64,000 bases of DNA from DASUPK01 sp963800285. Its GTDB lineage: Bacteria; Actinomycetota; Thermoleophilia; Solirubrobacterales; 70-9. A program made the translations under genes and the position numbers. Shown one piece after another: positions 16,693 through 24,490 of the stretch. The first letter of the stretch is position 1. Each line of letters opens with the position of its first letter. The notes under the pieces were generated by a model. It searched no databases. It was not told the origin of the DNA and saw only the letters and a program-made list of their open reading frames with translations. The stretch lies in assembly GCA_963800285.1 (NCBI GenBank), contig CAWDAL010000008.1:1-64000 (forward strand), given 5' to 3'.

Positions 16693-17009
16693 CGCGCCTG
16701 AGCGGCGCTCCTAGCGCTCCTGACGGCGTCCCTGGTCGAGTCCGGGAGATCGAGCGAGCCGAGCATCTGCCGGATTGCGGCTCGGCCCTGGCGAGCTTCG
16801 TTCAAGCTCGGGTTGACCACCTGCTGACCTTGAGAGCCAGGGACGAGATAGCCCCTCTCCTGGATGTCGGCCTCGGCGAGAGCCACATCACGCGCCTGAC
16901 TCGCCGCAAGCTCGAGGATGACCTCCTCGCGTTCATCCAACTCGACTCCGGGGGGCAGGTTGTCCCGGATCGCCTCGATCAGTGCCGCTCCAGGGTCAGA
17001 CTCGGTCAC
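16674..17009 (-). CDS. Phage terminase small-subunit-like protein
   Basis: 111 residues, first gene of the block. It has a helical front (ALIEAIRDNLPPGVELDERE) and a C-terminal part (YLVPGSQGQQVVNPSLNEAR, then AAIRQMLGSLDLPD) that resembles the DNA-binding end of P27-type small terminases, where G-x-x-G-Q-x-x-x-N-P-x-L-x-E is common. This is a resemblance by eye. No large terminase is in the window, so if correct the block is a prophage remnant. Confidence 0.45.
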   Translation of the reverse strand: MTESDPGAALIEAIRDNLPPGVELDEREEVILELAASQARDVALAEADIQERGYLVPGSQGQQVVNPSLNEARQGRAAIRQMLGSLDLPDSTRDAVRSARSAAQARWARAS

Positions 17010-17106
17010 AAAAACGCTCCTTGCCGCATCGCTTTCCTTCGCAGGGACTCACCCAGCGGTCTGCTGAGCGGGCAGTTCTGGGCTCACACCCTCCCCTGCG
17101 CCGGGG

Positions 17107-17112
17107 GATACT
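17107..17112 (+). promoter_or_regulatory. GATACT -10-like box, 9 nt before ATG
   Basis: ggggatactgcgtgggtg leads into ATG 17122, matching the boxes at 13972 and 41353 in sequence and spacing. Confidence 0.5.
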
Positions 17113-17121
17113 GCGTGGGTG

Positions 17122-17523
17122 ATGTCGGAGGAGAACGTCGAGATCGTACGACGCAGCGTCGAGGCGCTGAACCGACGGGATTTCGACGCCTGGCTTGAGT
17201 TCTTCCATCCCGATGCGGAAGTCCACGACTTGCCGACCGTCCCCGACGTTCCCGTCATGCACGGTCGTGATGAACTCCGGAAGTGGGTGGAGGCGCAGGC
17301 GACCGTCTGGACGGACGAGAGTTACTACGAGCTTGAGGAGTTCACCACCTCCGGCAACTTCGTGATCGTTGTCGTTCATGCCCACGCTTGGGGGCGAGGA
17401 AGTCGCGCACCGGCCGGGTTCAGCTTCTACCAGGTGCTCGAGATGCGCGAAGGAAAGGTGCAGCGGGCCTGGGCCTACTTCGAGGAGGACCAGGCCCTCG
17501 AAGCCGCCGGGCTGCGGGAGTAG
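17122..17523 (+). CDS. SnoaL-like protein, first of a short run
   Basis: 133 residues. It begins MSEENVEIVRRSVEALNRRD and contains FFHPDAEVHDLPTVPDVPV, GRDELRKWVEAQ and ESYYELEEFT, ending QALEAAGLRE. It is a close paralogue of the gene at 14398. A GTG three bases upstream is in frame but ATG 17122 matches the siblings. The stop region gggagtaggcg carries the ribosome binding site of the next, broken copy. Confidence 0.82.
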   Translation: MSEENVEIVRRSVEALNRRDFDAWLEFFHPDAEVHDLPTVPDVPVMHGRDELRKWVEAQATVWTDESYYELEEFTTSGNFVIVVVHAHAWGRGSRAPAGFSFYQVLEMREGKVQRAWAYFEEDQALEAAGLRE

Positions 17524-17526
17524 GCG

Positions 17527-17697
17527 ATGTCGCGGGAGAGCGTCGAGATCGTCAGCCGCGGATTCGCGGCCTTGGGCGAGAAGGGAGTCGAAGGCGTGAT
17601 CCCGTACTTCACCGATGACGTCGTCATCTACTCGATCCCCGAGTGGCTCGACGACCCCGAGTCTCGACGCCGCCGGGCTGCGCAAGTAGCGCTTTGA
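17527..17697 (+). pseudogene. SnoaL-like gene with an internal deletion
   Basis: The first 42 residues are a normal family start (MSRESVEIVSRGFAALGEKG, FTDDVVIYSIPEWLDD). The DNA then jumps directly to the family 3' end (ctcgacgccgccgggctgcg, then caagtag at 17683-17689), but out of frame, so the ORF stops at 17697. About 90 codons are missing between. A decayed copy of the hairpin repeat (cgctttgacgaaatgg) follows, as after intact copies. Confidence 0.75.
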
Positions 17698-17872
17698 CGA
17701 AATGGAGGAGCGAGAGCACAGCTCCCGCTCGCTCCCCTAATGCGCGAAACCGAGCACTGAGCAGGGGCAGTGCCCCTCGTCGCGCAAGGGAGGCGCGCCC
17801 TGGATCGCGCAAAGGGGGAACCGAGCGACGCCTCGAGCGAACTCCGCGCGGATGAAGGTCTCAAGTTGGCGA

Positions 17873-17878
17873 GATACT
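17873..17878 (+). promoter_or_regulatory. GATACT -10-like box, 7 nt before ATG
   Basis: ggcgagatactgcgcgca leads into the ATG at 17886 of a single SnoaL-like gene. Confidence 0.5.
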
Positions 17879-17885
17879 GCGCGCA

Positions 17886-18281
17886 ATGCCGGAGGAGAAG
17901 CTCGAGCGGCTGCGTCCGATACTCGCCGAGTGGGAGCGCGGCAACTTCGCCCCGGGCGCGGAGGTTCTCGCGCCCGACGTGTGGCTCTCGGCGTTCGTTC
18001 CCGACGGGATGGTCGTCGCTCACGGGTGGGAGGAGATCAGTCGATTCCTTCGGGAGTTCCTGGCGCAGTGGTCGAGCTATCGAATCGAGGTCGAGAGCCT
18101 GGAGGCGTTGGACGACTCAGCGGTCCTGATGGAGGGACGCCAGTACGGGACCGGAAAGGCAAGCGGAGTCGAGATCGCCGACTCGCTGAACATCGTCTTC
18201 AGCTTCGAGGGGGGCCGCGTCGTCGCCATGTACTGGCATCCGGAGCGCGCCGGAGCCCTCGGAGCGGCCGGTCTGGGCTGA
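17886..18281 (+). CDS. SnoaL-like protein, diverged single copy
   Basis: 131 residues: MPEEKLERLRPILAEWERGN, then LAPDVWLSAFVPDGMVVAHG, the loop EEISRFLREFLAQWSSY, GRQYGTGKASGVEIADS and a final AGALGAAGLG. The fold pattern and the tail match the family but the sequence is the most diverged of the plus-strand copies. Promoter-like GATACT lies 7 bases upstream. No gene follows within 150 bases. Confidence 0.78.
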   Translation: MPEEKLERLRPILAEWERGNFAPGAEVLAPDVWLSAFVPDGMVVAHGWEEISRFLREFLAQWSSYRIEVESLEALDDSAVLMEGRQYGTGKASGVEIADSLNIVFSFEGGRVVAMYWHPERAGALGAAGLG

Positions 18282-18441
18282 GGCGGAAAGACACGACGAA
18301 CGGGAACTCGGAGCGCGTCGACATCCTCCATGCCGCTGTGCCGGTCGTCGCACAGAAGAGGCGCCTGGTTCTCGCGCAAAGCGGCAGCGAGCGGAACGAC
18401 GTGTCGAAACACGTTGTTCTCGTCGTCGCCGCCCCGGATGC

Positions 18442-18858
18442 TTAGCTGCCGGCTGGAGCCATGCCGAGCTGCTCCATCAGCGCGGCCGAGTCGATCACGC
18501 CCCAGTGCTCGGCCGCCTGGTCATTCTCGAACCGGATGAAGTCGTAGTTCGAGACCTCGACCTTCTTGCCGCTGCCCGGGATTCCCATGAAATCGCCCTC
18601 GTGGGTGGCGCGCATGGTTGAGCGGACCGCGAGTCGGTCGCCCTCGGCGATCACGTCGTCAACGGTCACCTGCATGTCGGGGAACGCCGCTCGGATCTGG
18701 CCGACGAAGTCCTTCAGACCCGCGAGATCGGCGGTGGTTCCGGGGAGCGGATCGTGGTCGACGAAGTCCGGCGCGCAGAGCTCGTCGATCACCTCCGTCT
18801 TGCCCTCGCTCATCACCTCGCTGTACCAGCGCTGTGCCATTTCCTTGTAGTCGGCCAT
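18442..18858 (-). CDS. SnoaL-like polyketide cyclase/ester cyclase family protein
   Basis: 138 residues. The ester-cyclase-type pattern is clear: AQRWYSEVMSEGKTEVIDEL, FVDHDPLPG, LAGLKDFVGQIRAAFPDMQV, ATHEGDFMGIPGSGKKVEV and AAEHWGVIDSAALMEQLG. This group is distinct from the tandem SnoaL genes: it lacks the ALEAAGL tail and has a normal GGAGG ribosome binding site before ATG 18858. Related enzymes act on polyketides, but many have no known substrate. Confidence 0.8.
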   Translation of the reverse strand: MADYKEMAQRWYSEVMSEGKTEVIDELCAPDFVDHDPLPGTTADLAGLKDFVGQIRAAFPDMQVTVDDVIAEGDRLAVRSTMRATHEGDFMGIPGSGKKVEVSNYDFIRFENDQAAEHWGVIDSAALMEQLGMAPAGS

Positions 18859-19171
18859 CTTCGATACCTCCAGGTGGAGTGGACGCCTTGCTATCTGTAG
18901 GACCCTAACTCCCGCCACCACCTCCGTGTGTGAGCAACCCGTAGTCGCGCTTACCTCGGCTGGCGTGAACTCCCCCCCGGCCAGAGGGCTTCTCGCCACC
19001 CGCACGGCGAACACGGGTGGTGCCCAACCGTCGCTACTGCTTCCGCGTGAACCCGGTCGCATAGTCCGCGGCGGCGATGAGCCGCTCGCTGCTGCATTGG
19101 CGAAAGAGCAGAAGCTCAAACCACCACCGCTCGCGGGGGAGAGTTCTCATGGCCGGCGGCCTTAAGAGGCC
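18859..19171. other. Non-coding stretch upstream of the two-component genes
   Basis: No gene is supported. Bases 19127-19142 match 4720-4735, marking the diverged upstream end of the duplication that includes the response regulator. Confidence 0.5.
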
Positions 19172-19876
19172 GTGCTTCCCGAGATCGAAGAGCTGGCCAC
19201 GGTGGTCGTCTGCGAGGACGACGACCCGACGCGCGAGCTGCTCTGCGACCACCTGACCGCCGACCGCTACCGCGCCCTGCCGGCGCCGAGCGCCTCGGAT
19301 GCGTTGCGCCTCTGCGGCTACAACCAGCCGGATCTGATGCTCCTGGACCTCGGCCTGCCGGACGCCCCCGGCATCGACGTGCTTCGGGAGATCCGTGCCG
19401 CCGGGGAGCGCTTCGACCCGGACCTGCCGGTGCTGATCCTCTCGGGTCGCTCCGGCGAGGCCGACCGGCTGCGCGGCTTCGAGGCCGGGGCGGACGACTA
19501 CCTCGGCAAGCCCTTCCACTACCCGGAGCTGCTGGCGCGTGTGGCGGCCGTCCTCCGGCGGCGCTCGGGCGCCCGCCGAGGCCCGATCCGACTCGGCGAT
19601 CTGACGGTCGACCCGGCGACCCGCCGCGTCACGGTCGGCGACCGGCAGGTGGAGCTGGCGAACAAGGAGTTCGCGCTGCTGCGCGCGCTTGCGGCCGAGC
19701 CGCGACGGGTCTTCACCAAGGACGAGCTGCTGCGCGACGTCTGGGGCTTTCGCTCGAAGGGACGCACCAGGACACTCGACTCCCATGCCAGCCGGCTCCG
19801 GCGCAAGCTCGATCCGGAGGGCGCGCGCTACGTCTTCAACTGCTGGGGCGTCGGCTACCGCCTGTTGGATTCGTGA
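19172..19876 (+). CDS. OmpR/PhoB-type response regulator
   Basis: 234 residues from GTG 19172. The receiver domain (1-120) has the acidic pocket CEDDDP, the phosphoacceptor in LMLLDLGLPD, LILSGRS and the switch lysine in YLGKPFHYPEL. The winged-helix DNA-binding domain (130-232) shows LTVDPATRRVTVGDRQVELA, FALLRALA, RVFTKDELLRDVWG and the recognition helix region RTLDSHASRLRRKL. The stop overlaps the kinase start (GTGA), and pilus genes follow, so it may control this Tad locus. A truncated copy of its receiver is at 4764. Confidence 0.9.
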   Translation: MLPEIEELATVVVCEDDDPTRELLCDHLTADRYRALPAPSASDALRLCGYNQPDLMLLDLGLPDAPGIDVLREIRAAGERFDPDLPVLILSGRSGEADRLRGFEAGADDYLGKPFHYPELLARVAAVLRRRSGARRGPIRLGDLTVDPATRRVTVGDRQVELANKEFALLRALAAEPRRVFTKDELLRDVWGFRSKGRTRTLDSHASRLRRKLDPEGARYVFNCWGVGYRLLDS

Positions 19877-20502
19877 TCACCCCGGCGCACAGGCGGGCGC
19901 TCAACCGGGCGCTGCACGAGCTCCGTCGCCCGCTGCAGGCACTGGTCCTGATGGAGGAGGACTCGGCGCAGCCGGCGGCCTCGCCGCCCGCCGCCAGCCG
20001 GCGAGGCCTGCTCGAGGTGGCGGCGAGCGCGCTCAGGGACCTGGACGGGGCCGTCAACGGGGGCGCTCCCTTCCGGGAGCCGGGACGCTTCTCCTGCCGG
20101 GAGGTCGTGCTCGCCGCCCTGGAGCGCTGGCGCCCGATCGCCGCCGGGGTGGGTGGCATCCGGGTGTACTGGGACGCCGGACCGGCCCCGATCGAGGGCG
20201 ACGCCGTGCGAATGGCTCAGGCCCTCGACAACCTGATCTCCAACGCGCTCGAGCACGGCGGGCCGCCGGTTGTGGTGACGGGCGCCCGCGTGGCGGGCCG
20301 GATCCGCGTCACGATCGCCAACGGCGCGTCGACGCGCGGTGCCAGGCGCGATCGCGATCCCCGCCGGGGACACGGCACCGATCTCGTCTCGGAGGTCGCG
20401 AGCGCGCACCGAGGGCGCTTCGCTCTCTGTCACACCGGCACTGGCTGCGTCGCGGCGCTCGAGCTGCCGCTGGCCGAGCCCGGTTACGCGCTGTCGGCGT
20501 GA
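19873..20502 (+). CDS. Compact soluble histidine kinase
   Basis: 209 residues, with no membrane segment or sensor domain. The H-box HELRRPLQALVLMEED is within the first 30 residues and carries the likely phosphorylated histidine. The ATPase part has the N-box ALDNLISNALEHG, a weak G1 region and GHGTDLVSEVASAHRG. This is short for a kinase, so input must come from a partner protein. It overlaps the regulator upstream (GTGA) and the CpaB-like gene downstream (GTGA). Confidence 0.8.
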   Translation: MITPAHRRALNRALHELRRPLQALVLMEEDSAQPAASPPAASRRGLLEVAASALRDLDGAVNGGAPFREPGRFSCREVVLAALERWRPIAAGVGGIRVYWDAGPAPIEGDAVRMAQALDNLISNALEHGGPPVVVTGARVAGRIRVTIANGASTRGARRDRDPRRGHGTDLVSEVASAHRGRFALCHTGTGCVAALELPLAEPGYALSA

Positions 20503-21146
20503 GGCGCCGCAGGCGCGCCGCTCTCTTCCTGGTCGCGGCGCTCGTCTGCGCCCTGCTCGCCGCGATGGTCGCCGGCCGCTACCGCTCGCGCGTGGAGGCC
20601 CGCTACGGGCCGTTGCGGCCGGTCCTGGTCGCCACCGCCGAATTGCCGGCGGGCGAAGCGATCGCGGTGGACCGGGTGGGAGCCGCGCTCGCGGTGCGGC
20701 GGGTTCCGGCGAGCTTCGTCCCGCCGGGTGCGCTGGCGAGCCCCGCCGAGGCGGTTGGGCGCGCGCCCAGCGCGACCATTCCCTCGGGTTCCTACGTGCT
20801 CGGTGCGCAGCTCGCAATCCCGCACGTGGATGCGCCGCGCGCGCCAGGCGTCGGGGACGGGCTGCGCCCGGTCGAGGTGGCGGTCTCCGGGGCCGAGGCG
20901 CTGACCGTCGGCGGCGGCTCGCCGGAGGGGAGCCGAGTCGACGTGGTGGTCGCGCGTCAGGCCGGGCTGGGGCGGTCGGCTCGGGCCCGGATCGCCGCAA
21001 CCGGGGTCAAGCTGCTCGCGCTGCGCGGCCCGGCCGGAGCCGGCGAGGGCTGGTCCGCGACCCTCGCGGTCACCGAGCAGCAGGCGCTCTCGCTGATCGC
21101 CGCGCAGAGCGGCGGGCGCGAGATTCGCCTGCTGCCCAGAACCTGA
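20499..21146 (+). CDS. CpaB-like SAF-domain pilus assembly protein
   Basis: 215 residues from a GTG that overlaps the kinase stop. One N-terminal membrane helix (AALFLVAALVCALLAAMVAG) is followed by a SAF-type domain: VLVATAELPAGEAIAVDRVG, RRVPASFVPPGAL and a conserved GRAPSATIPSGSYVL. A later part (DVVVARQAG to TLAVTEQQALSLIAAQ) matches the RcpC/CpaB C-terminal region. CpaB proteins help Flp/Tad pilus secretion through the envelope. Start and overlap tie the two-component system to the pilus genes. Confidence 0.72.
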   Translation: MRRRRRAALFLVAALVCALLAAMVAGRYRSRVEARYGPLRPVLVATAELPAGEAIAVDRVGAALAVRRVPASFVPPGALASPAEAVGRAPSATIPSGSYVLGAQLAIPHVDAPRAPGVGDGLRPVEVAVSGAEALTVGGGSPEGSRVDVVVARQAGLGRSARARIAATGVKLLALRGPAGAGEGWSATLAVTEQQALSLIAAQSGGREIRLLPRT

Positions 21147-21149
21147 AGA

Positions 21150-21566
21150 TCAACCGACCGTCGGCTTGCCGAGCCGGTACTTGTTGCCCGACGGATCCCG
21201 GAACTCGGAGTCGAGTCCGTACGGCTGCTCGGCCGGCGCCTCTGTGAACTCGACGCCGCGATCCTTGAGCTCCTCGTAGCTGGCCTGGACGTCGTCAGCG
21301 GTCAGGAAGACCGTTCCGGCGACGCCCTTGGACATCAGGTCCTCGACCTGCTTCTTGGTCTCCTGGTCCATGACGGGCGGTCCCGGAATCGCCATCAGGG
21401 CGAGGGAGAAGTCCTGGCCCGGCGCCCCGACCGTGAGCCAGCGGAAGCCGCCGAGCTCCTCCATGGTGATGTCGGAGCGGACCTCCCAGCCGATCTTCTT
21501 GGTCCAGAACTCGAGGGCCTCGTCTTGGTCGTGCACCCAGACCTGCCCGTTCGCAACGCGGATCAT
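21150..21566 (-). CDS. VOC family (glyoxalase/dioxygenase-like) protein
   Basis: 138 residues with the paired beta-alpha-beta-beta-beta pattern: VWVHDQDEALEFWTKKIGWE, FRWLTVGAPGQDFSLALM, VFLTADDVQASYEELKDRGV and FRDPSGNKYRLG. Members are metal enzymes or binding proteins; the activity is not identifiable. It lies 49 bases after the AraC-type regulator on the same strand, which probably controls it. It is convergent with the CpaB-like gene. Confidence 0.82.
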   Translation of the reverse strand: MIRVANGQVWVHDQDEALEFWTKKIGWEVRSDITMEELGGFRWLTVGAPGQDFSLALMAIPGPPVMDQETKKQVEDLMSKGVAGTVFLTADDVQASYEELKDRGVEFTEAPAEQPYGLDSEFRDPSGNKYRLGKPTVG

Positions 21567-21615
21567 CTCGTCTCCTTTCAGCGGATTACGTCGTCCTGGC
21601 CAAGCTAGTCGCGGG

Positions 21616-22047
21616 TCAATCGGCTGTCTTCTTGAAACGTGCTGTCTGCGGGCGCAGGTAGGTGCGAAGCACGCAGCTGGGCACCTTGGCGAACACCGCC
21701 GCGGGCGGCTGGCTCGCCCGGTAGGAGGTCGGCGTCTGCCCGTAGGCGCGCTTGAAGCTGGTGGTGAAGGAGCCGAGGCTGCGCAGACCGACCTCGACGC
21801 ACACCTCGGCGACGCTCCAGTCGGTCATCCGCAGCAGTTCGGCGGCGCGCTCGAGCCGCCTCGTCAGCAGGTAGTGGTGGGGCGACTCGCCGAAGGTGCG
21901 GCGAAACTCGCGGCTGAAGTGAGCCTTCGAGAGACCCGCTGCGCCGGCCATGTCAGCGACGTCGAGGCGCTCCGAGTAGCGAGCGTCGGCGAGGTCCTTG
22001 GCGCGCAGCAGATGACGTGCCGGTGGGGGAAAGGCCATCGTTGACAT
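21616..22047 (-). CDS. AraC-family transcriptional regulator (DNA-binding domain only)
   Basis: 143 residues. Two helix-turn-helix motifs of the AraC type are visible: LDVADMAGAAGLSKAHFSRE and WSVAEVCVEVGLRSLGSFTT followed by FKRAYGQTPTSYR. There is no ligand-binding domain, so it resembles the small SoxS/MarA-type members. The C-terminal tail of about 30 residues is not typical. It precedes the VOC gene. Confidence 0.87.
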   Translation of the reverse strand: MSTMAFPPPARHLLRAKDLADARYSERLDVADMAGAAGLSKAHFSREFRRTFGESPHHYLLTRRLERAAELLRMTDWSVAEVCVEVGLRSLGSFTTSFKRAYGQTPTSYRASQPPAAVFAKVPSCVLRTYLRPQTARFKKTAD

Positions 22048-22067
22048 CTGAGACTCCCGGGGCCCGT

Positions 22068-22625
22068 CTAAATAATCGCGGACCTGAAGGCGGCTGCGGC
22101 TTCCTCGCCGTGGACGGCGAAGACGACCCGTTCCAGTCCGCTGCCCGAGTCGATGTGGCGCCGGACCTCCTCGACCTCGATCCGGGCGGCCTCGTCGAGG
22201 GGAAAGCCGCCCACACCGGTGCCGAACGCCACCAGGGCAAGGCTCTTGGCGCCGAGCTCGTCAGCCTTGGCGAGGGTGCCGGCGGTGGCCCGGCGGATGA
22301 TCTCCCCAGAGGTCGGCCCGCCGAGTTCCATGGTCGCGGCGTGAATCACCCAGCGGGCGGGCATCTCGCCCGCAGTCGTCTCGACCGCCTCACCGAGCTC
22401 GATCGGGGCGCGCTCGTCGCTCTCGGCCTGGACCTCCGGCCCGCCGGCCCGGGAGATCGCGGCGGCGACGCCGCCGCCATGCCGGAGCTGGGTGTTGGCG
22501 GCGTTGGCGATCGCGTCGACCTCGAGCTTCGTGATGTCCGCCTGCTGTACCTCGACCTCCGCCACGTCCGCAGCGGAGGCTACCGTCGCGTCATGCGAGG
22601 GTGCTCGGAGCGAATCGGAGAGCAA
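22068..22625 (-). CDS. Macro domain protein
   Basis: 185 residues as read, or about 165 from GTG 22565. Macro-domain features are DITKLEVDAIANAANTQL (ADP-ribose binding aspartate and asparagines), HGGGVAAAISRAGG, the strand WVIHAAT and the phosphate loop ALVAFGTGVGGFP. Such proteins bind or remove ADP-ribose, for example from O-acetyl-ADP-ribose. The annotated start overlaps the divergent membrane gene by 25 bases, which favours the shorter form. Confidence 0.85.
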   Translation of the reverse strand: MLSDSLRAPSHDATVASAADVAEVEVQQADITKLEVDAIANAANTQLRHGGGVAAAISRAGGPEVQAESDERAPIELGEAVETTAGEMPARWVIHAATMELGGPTSGEIIRRATAGTLAKADELGAKSLALVAFGTGVGGFPLDEAARIEVEEVRRHIDSGSGLERVVFAVHGEEAAAAFRSAII

Positions 22626-23290
22626 CCCGTTTGACGGAGCCCGATCGCCAGCAGCTCCTGACTGCGCTCACCACGGAGCACTTCGGGCTCGCCGGGACGC
22701 GCGCGCAGGTGACCGGGGAGAGCTCGGCCCGGGCCGCCCTCTACATCAGTGCCGTCTCCAGCACACTGGTCGCGCCCGGCTTCATCGGACAGATCTCGGA
22801 GGTGGGGGACACCTTCAACGTCTTCGCCCTCACCGCGCTGCCAACCCTGTACCTGCTCGGCCTCTTCACCTTCGTGCGCACGGTCGAGAACGGGGTGGAG
22901 GACCTGATGATGGGCCGCGCGATCAACCGGATCCGCAACTACTACCTGCAGGTGGCCGGGGAGGAGGCTCGCTACTTCATGCTCTCCGCCAACGACGACG
23001 CCGAGGGGGTGATCCGGAACATGGGTGTCAGCCTGGAGCGTCGCCAGCAGTTCTTCACTACGGGCACGATGATCGCTGTGATCAACAGCGTGGTCGGCGG
23101 CGGCGCAGCGGCGATCGCCGTCGGCGCCTTCACCGGCGCGCCGCTCGGGGTCTGCGCGGCGATCGGCGGAGTCCTCGCGATCCTCTCGATCGTCACGCTG
23201 CTGCGGATGGAGAACCGCCTCTACCACCAGATGGGCGGGTTCAGCGAAGTGCTCTTTCCCTCGCCGGATGGCGAAGCCGGGGGCGAGTAG
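22601..23290 (+). CDS. Uncharacterised membrane protein
   Basis: 229 residues (219 if TTG 22631 is used). About four hydrophobic segments are seen: ISAVSSTLVAPGFIG, FALTALPTLYLLGLFTF, MIAVINSVVGGGAAAIAVGA and GVCAAIGGVLAILSIVTLL. A helical cytosolic part with AINRIRNYYLQVAGEEARYF lies between helices 2 and 3. No named family is recognised. It is divergent from the macro-domain gene and ends 24 bases before cpaF, so it may be read into the pilus genes. Confidence 0.65.
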   Translation: MLGANRRATRLTEPDRQQLLTALTTEHFGLAGTRAQVTGESSARAALYISAVSSTLVAPGFIGQISEVGDTFNVFALTALPTLYLLGLFTFVRTVENGVEDLMMGRAINRIRNYYLQVAGEEARYFMLSANDDAEGVIRNMGVSLERRQQFFTTGTMIAVINSVVGGGAAAIAVGAFTGAPLGVCAAIGGVLAILSIVTLLRMENRLYHQMGGFSEVLFPSPDGEAGGE

Positions 23291-23314
23291 GCGACTCCGG
23301 GGCCTTAGCCCTGG

Positions 23315-24490
23315 GTGGACGAGCGCGTCCGCCGCCGACACCTGGATGAGCTGGCCGCCGAGCTGCGGAGGCGGCTGGTCGAGCGGCGCCGCGCCCAGGC
23401 GGCCTCGGGTGGTGCGGCGATGGGGCCGCTTCCCAACGCGGTGCGCGAGCTCGTCGACGAGGACGCGGCGATGCTCGAGGCCCCCACGCGCGAGCGGCTC
23501 TGCGAGCTGATCCTGCGGGAGGCCGTCGGTCTCGGCCCGCTGGAGGAGCTTCTCGCCGACCCCGCCGTCGAGGAGGTGATGGTCAACGGACACGAGCGCG
23601 TCTACGTGGAGCGCGCCGGCAGGATCGAGCGGACCGAGGTTGGCTTTCCCTCGGAACAGGCGCTGCGGGACGCGATCGAGCGGATCCTGACGCCGTTGGG
23701 GCGGAGGGTCGACGAGCTCAGCCCGATGGTGGACGCGCGGCTCGAGGACGGCTCTCGCGTCCACGTGGTCATCCCGCCGCTCTCGGTCGATGGGCCGTCG
23801 ATGTCGATACGCCGCTTCTCCGCCGTACGACCCGGCCCGCGGGAGCTGGTCGAGCTCGACACGATCACGGAGGAGCTGCACGACGAGCTGGCCGCTGCCG
23901 TGACGGCTCGCAGGAGCATCCTCGTCAGCGGCGGTACGGGTTCCGGCAAGACGACCCTGCTCAATGCGCTGTCGGCGTTCGTCGACCCGGACGAGCGCGT
24001 GATCACGATCGAGGACGCCGCCGAGTTGCGCCTGCGACAGCCCCACGTCGTCCGGCTCGAGAGCCGCCCGGCAAACGTGGAGGGGCGCGGCCGCGTGGAG
24101 ATACGCGACCTGCTGCGCGGGGCGCTGCGGATGCGCCCGGATCGGATCGTGATCGGGGAGGTGCGCGGGGGCGAGGCGCTCGACCTCCTGATGGCCCTGA
24201 ACACGGGCCACGAGGGCGCGCTCTCGACGGTCCACGCCAATTCGCCCGAGGACGCGCTGCGGCGGCTCGAGACGCTGGCGCTGATGGCGGCAGTCGGACT
24301 GCCCCACGAGGCGATCCGGGAGCAACTCGGCAGGGGCCTTGACCTGATCATCCATCTGGCGCGGCTCAGCGACGGCTCGCGCCGGGTGGTGGAGGTGGCC
24401 GAGGTGGTGCGCACCGCCGGCTCGGTCGGGGTTCGCGAGCTGTACAGGCTGGGAACCGAGCGTGAGGGACGCCCGTGGGCGCGGCGCTGA
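23315..24490 (+). CDS. cpaF: CpaF/TadA-type secretion ATPase
   Basis: 391 residues from GTG 23315. The N-terminal part has the CpaF pattern PLEELLADPAVEEVMVNG and VDELSPMVDARLEDGSRVH. The ATPase core has Walker A GGTGSGKTTLLNAL, an Asp box region VITIEDAAELRL, Walker B-like DRIVIGEVRGGEALDLL and a histidine box NTGHEGALSTVHANSPEDA. It powers Flp/Tad pilus assembly or secretion at the inner membrane. The end overlaps tadB by 16 bases. Confidence 0.93.
   Translation: MDERVRRRHLDELAAELRRRLVERRRAQAASGGAAMGPLPNAVRELVDEDAAMLEAPTRERLCELILREAVGLGPLEELLADPAVEEVMVNGHERVYVERAGRIERTEVGFPSEQALRDAIERILTPLGRRVDELSPMVDARLEDGSRVHVVIPPLSVDGPSMSIRRFSAVRPGPRELVELDTITEELHDELAAAVTARRSILVSGGTGSGKTTLLNALSAFVDPDERVITIEDAAELRLRQPHVVRLESRPANVEGRGRVEIRDLLRGALRMRPDRIVIGEVRGGEALDLLMALNTGHEGALSTVHANSPEDALRRLETLALMAAVGLPHEAIREQLGRGLDLIIHLARLSDGSRRVVEVAEVVRTAGSVGVRELYRLGTEREGRPWARR

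Noticed and set aside
19689..20498. Extended frame in front of the CpaB-like gene
   Set aside because: It is out-of-frame translation of the regulator and kinase; the real start is the GTG at 20499.
22580..24355. A 591-residue minus-strand frame
   Set aside because: Antisense of the membrane protein and cpaF genes; no domain and low-complexity composition.
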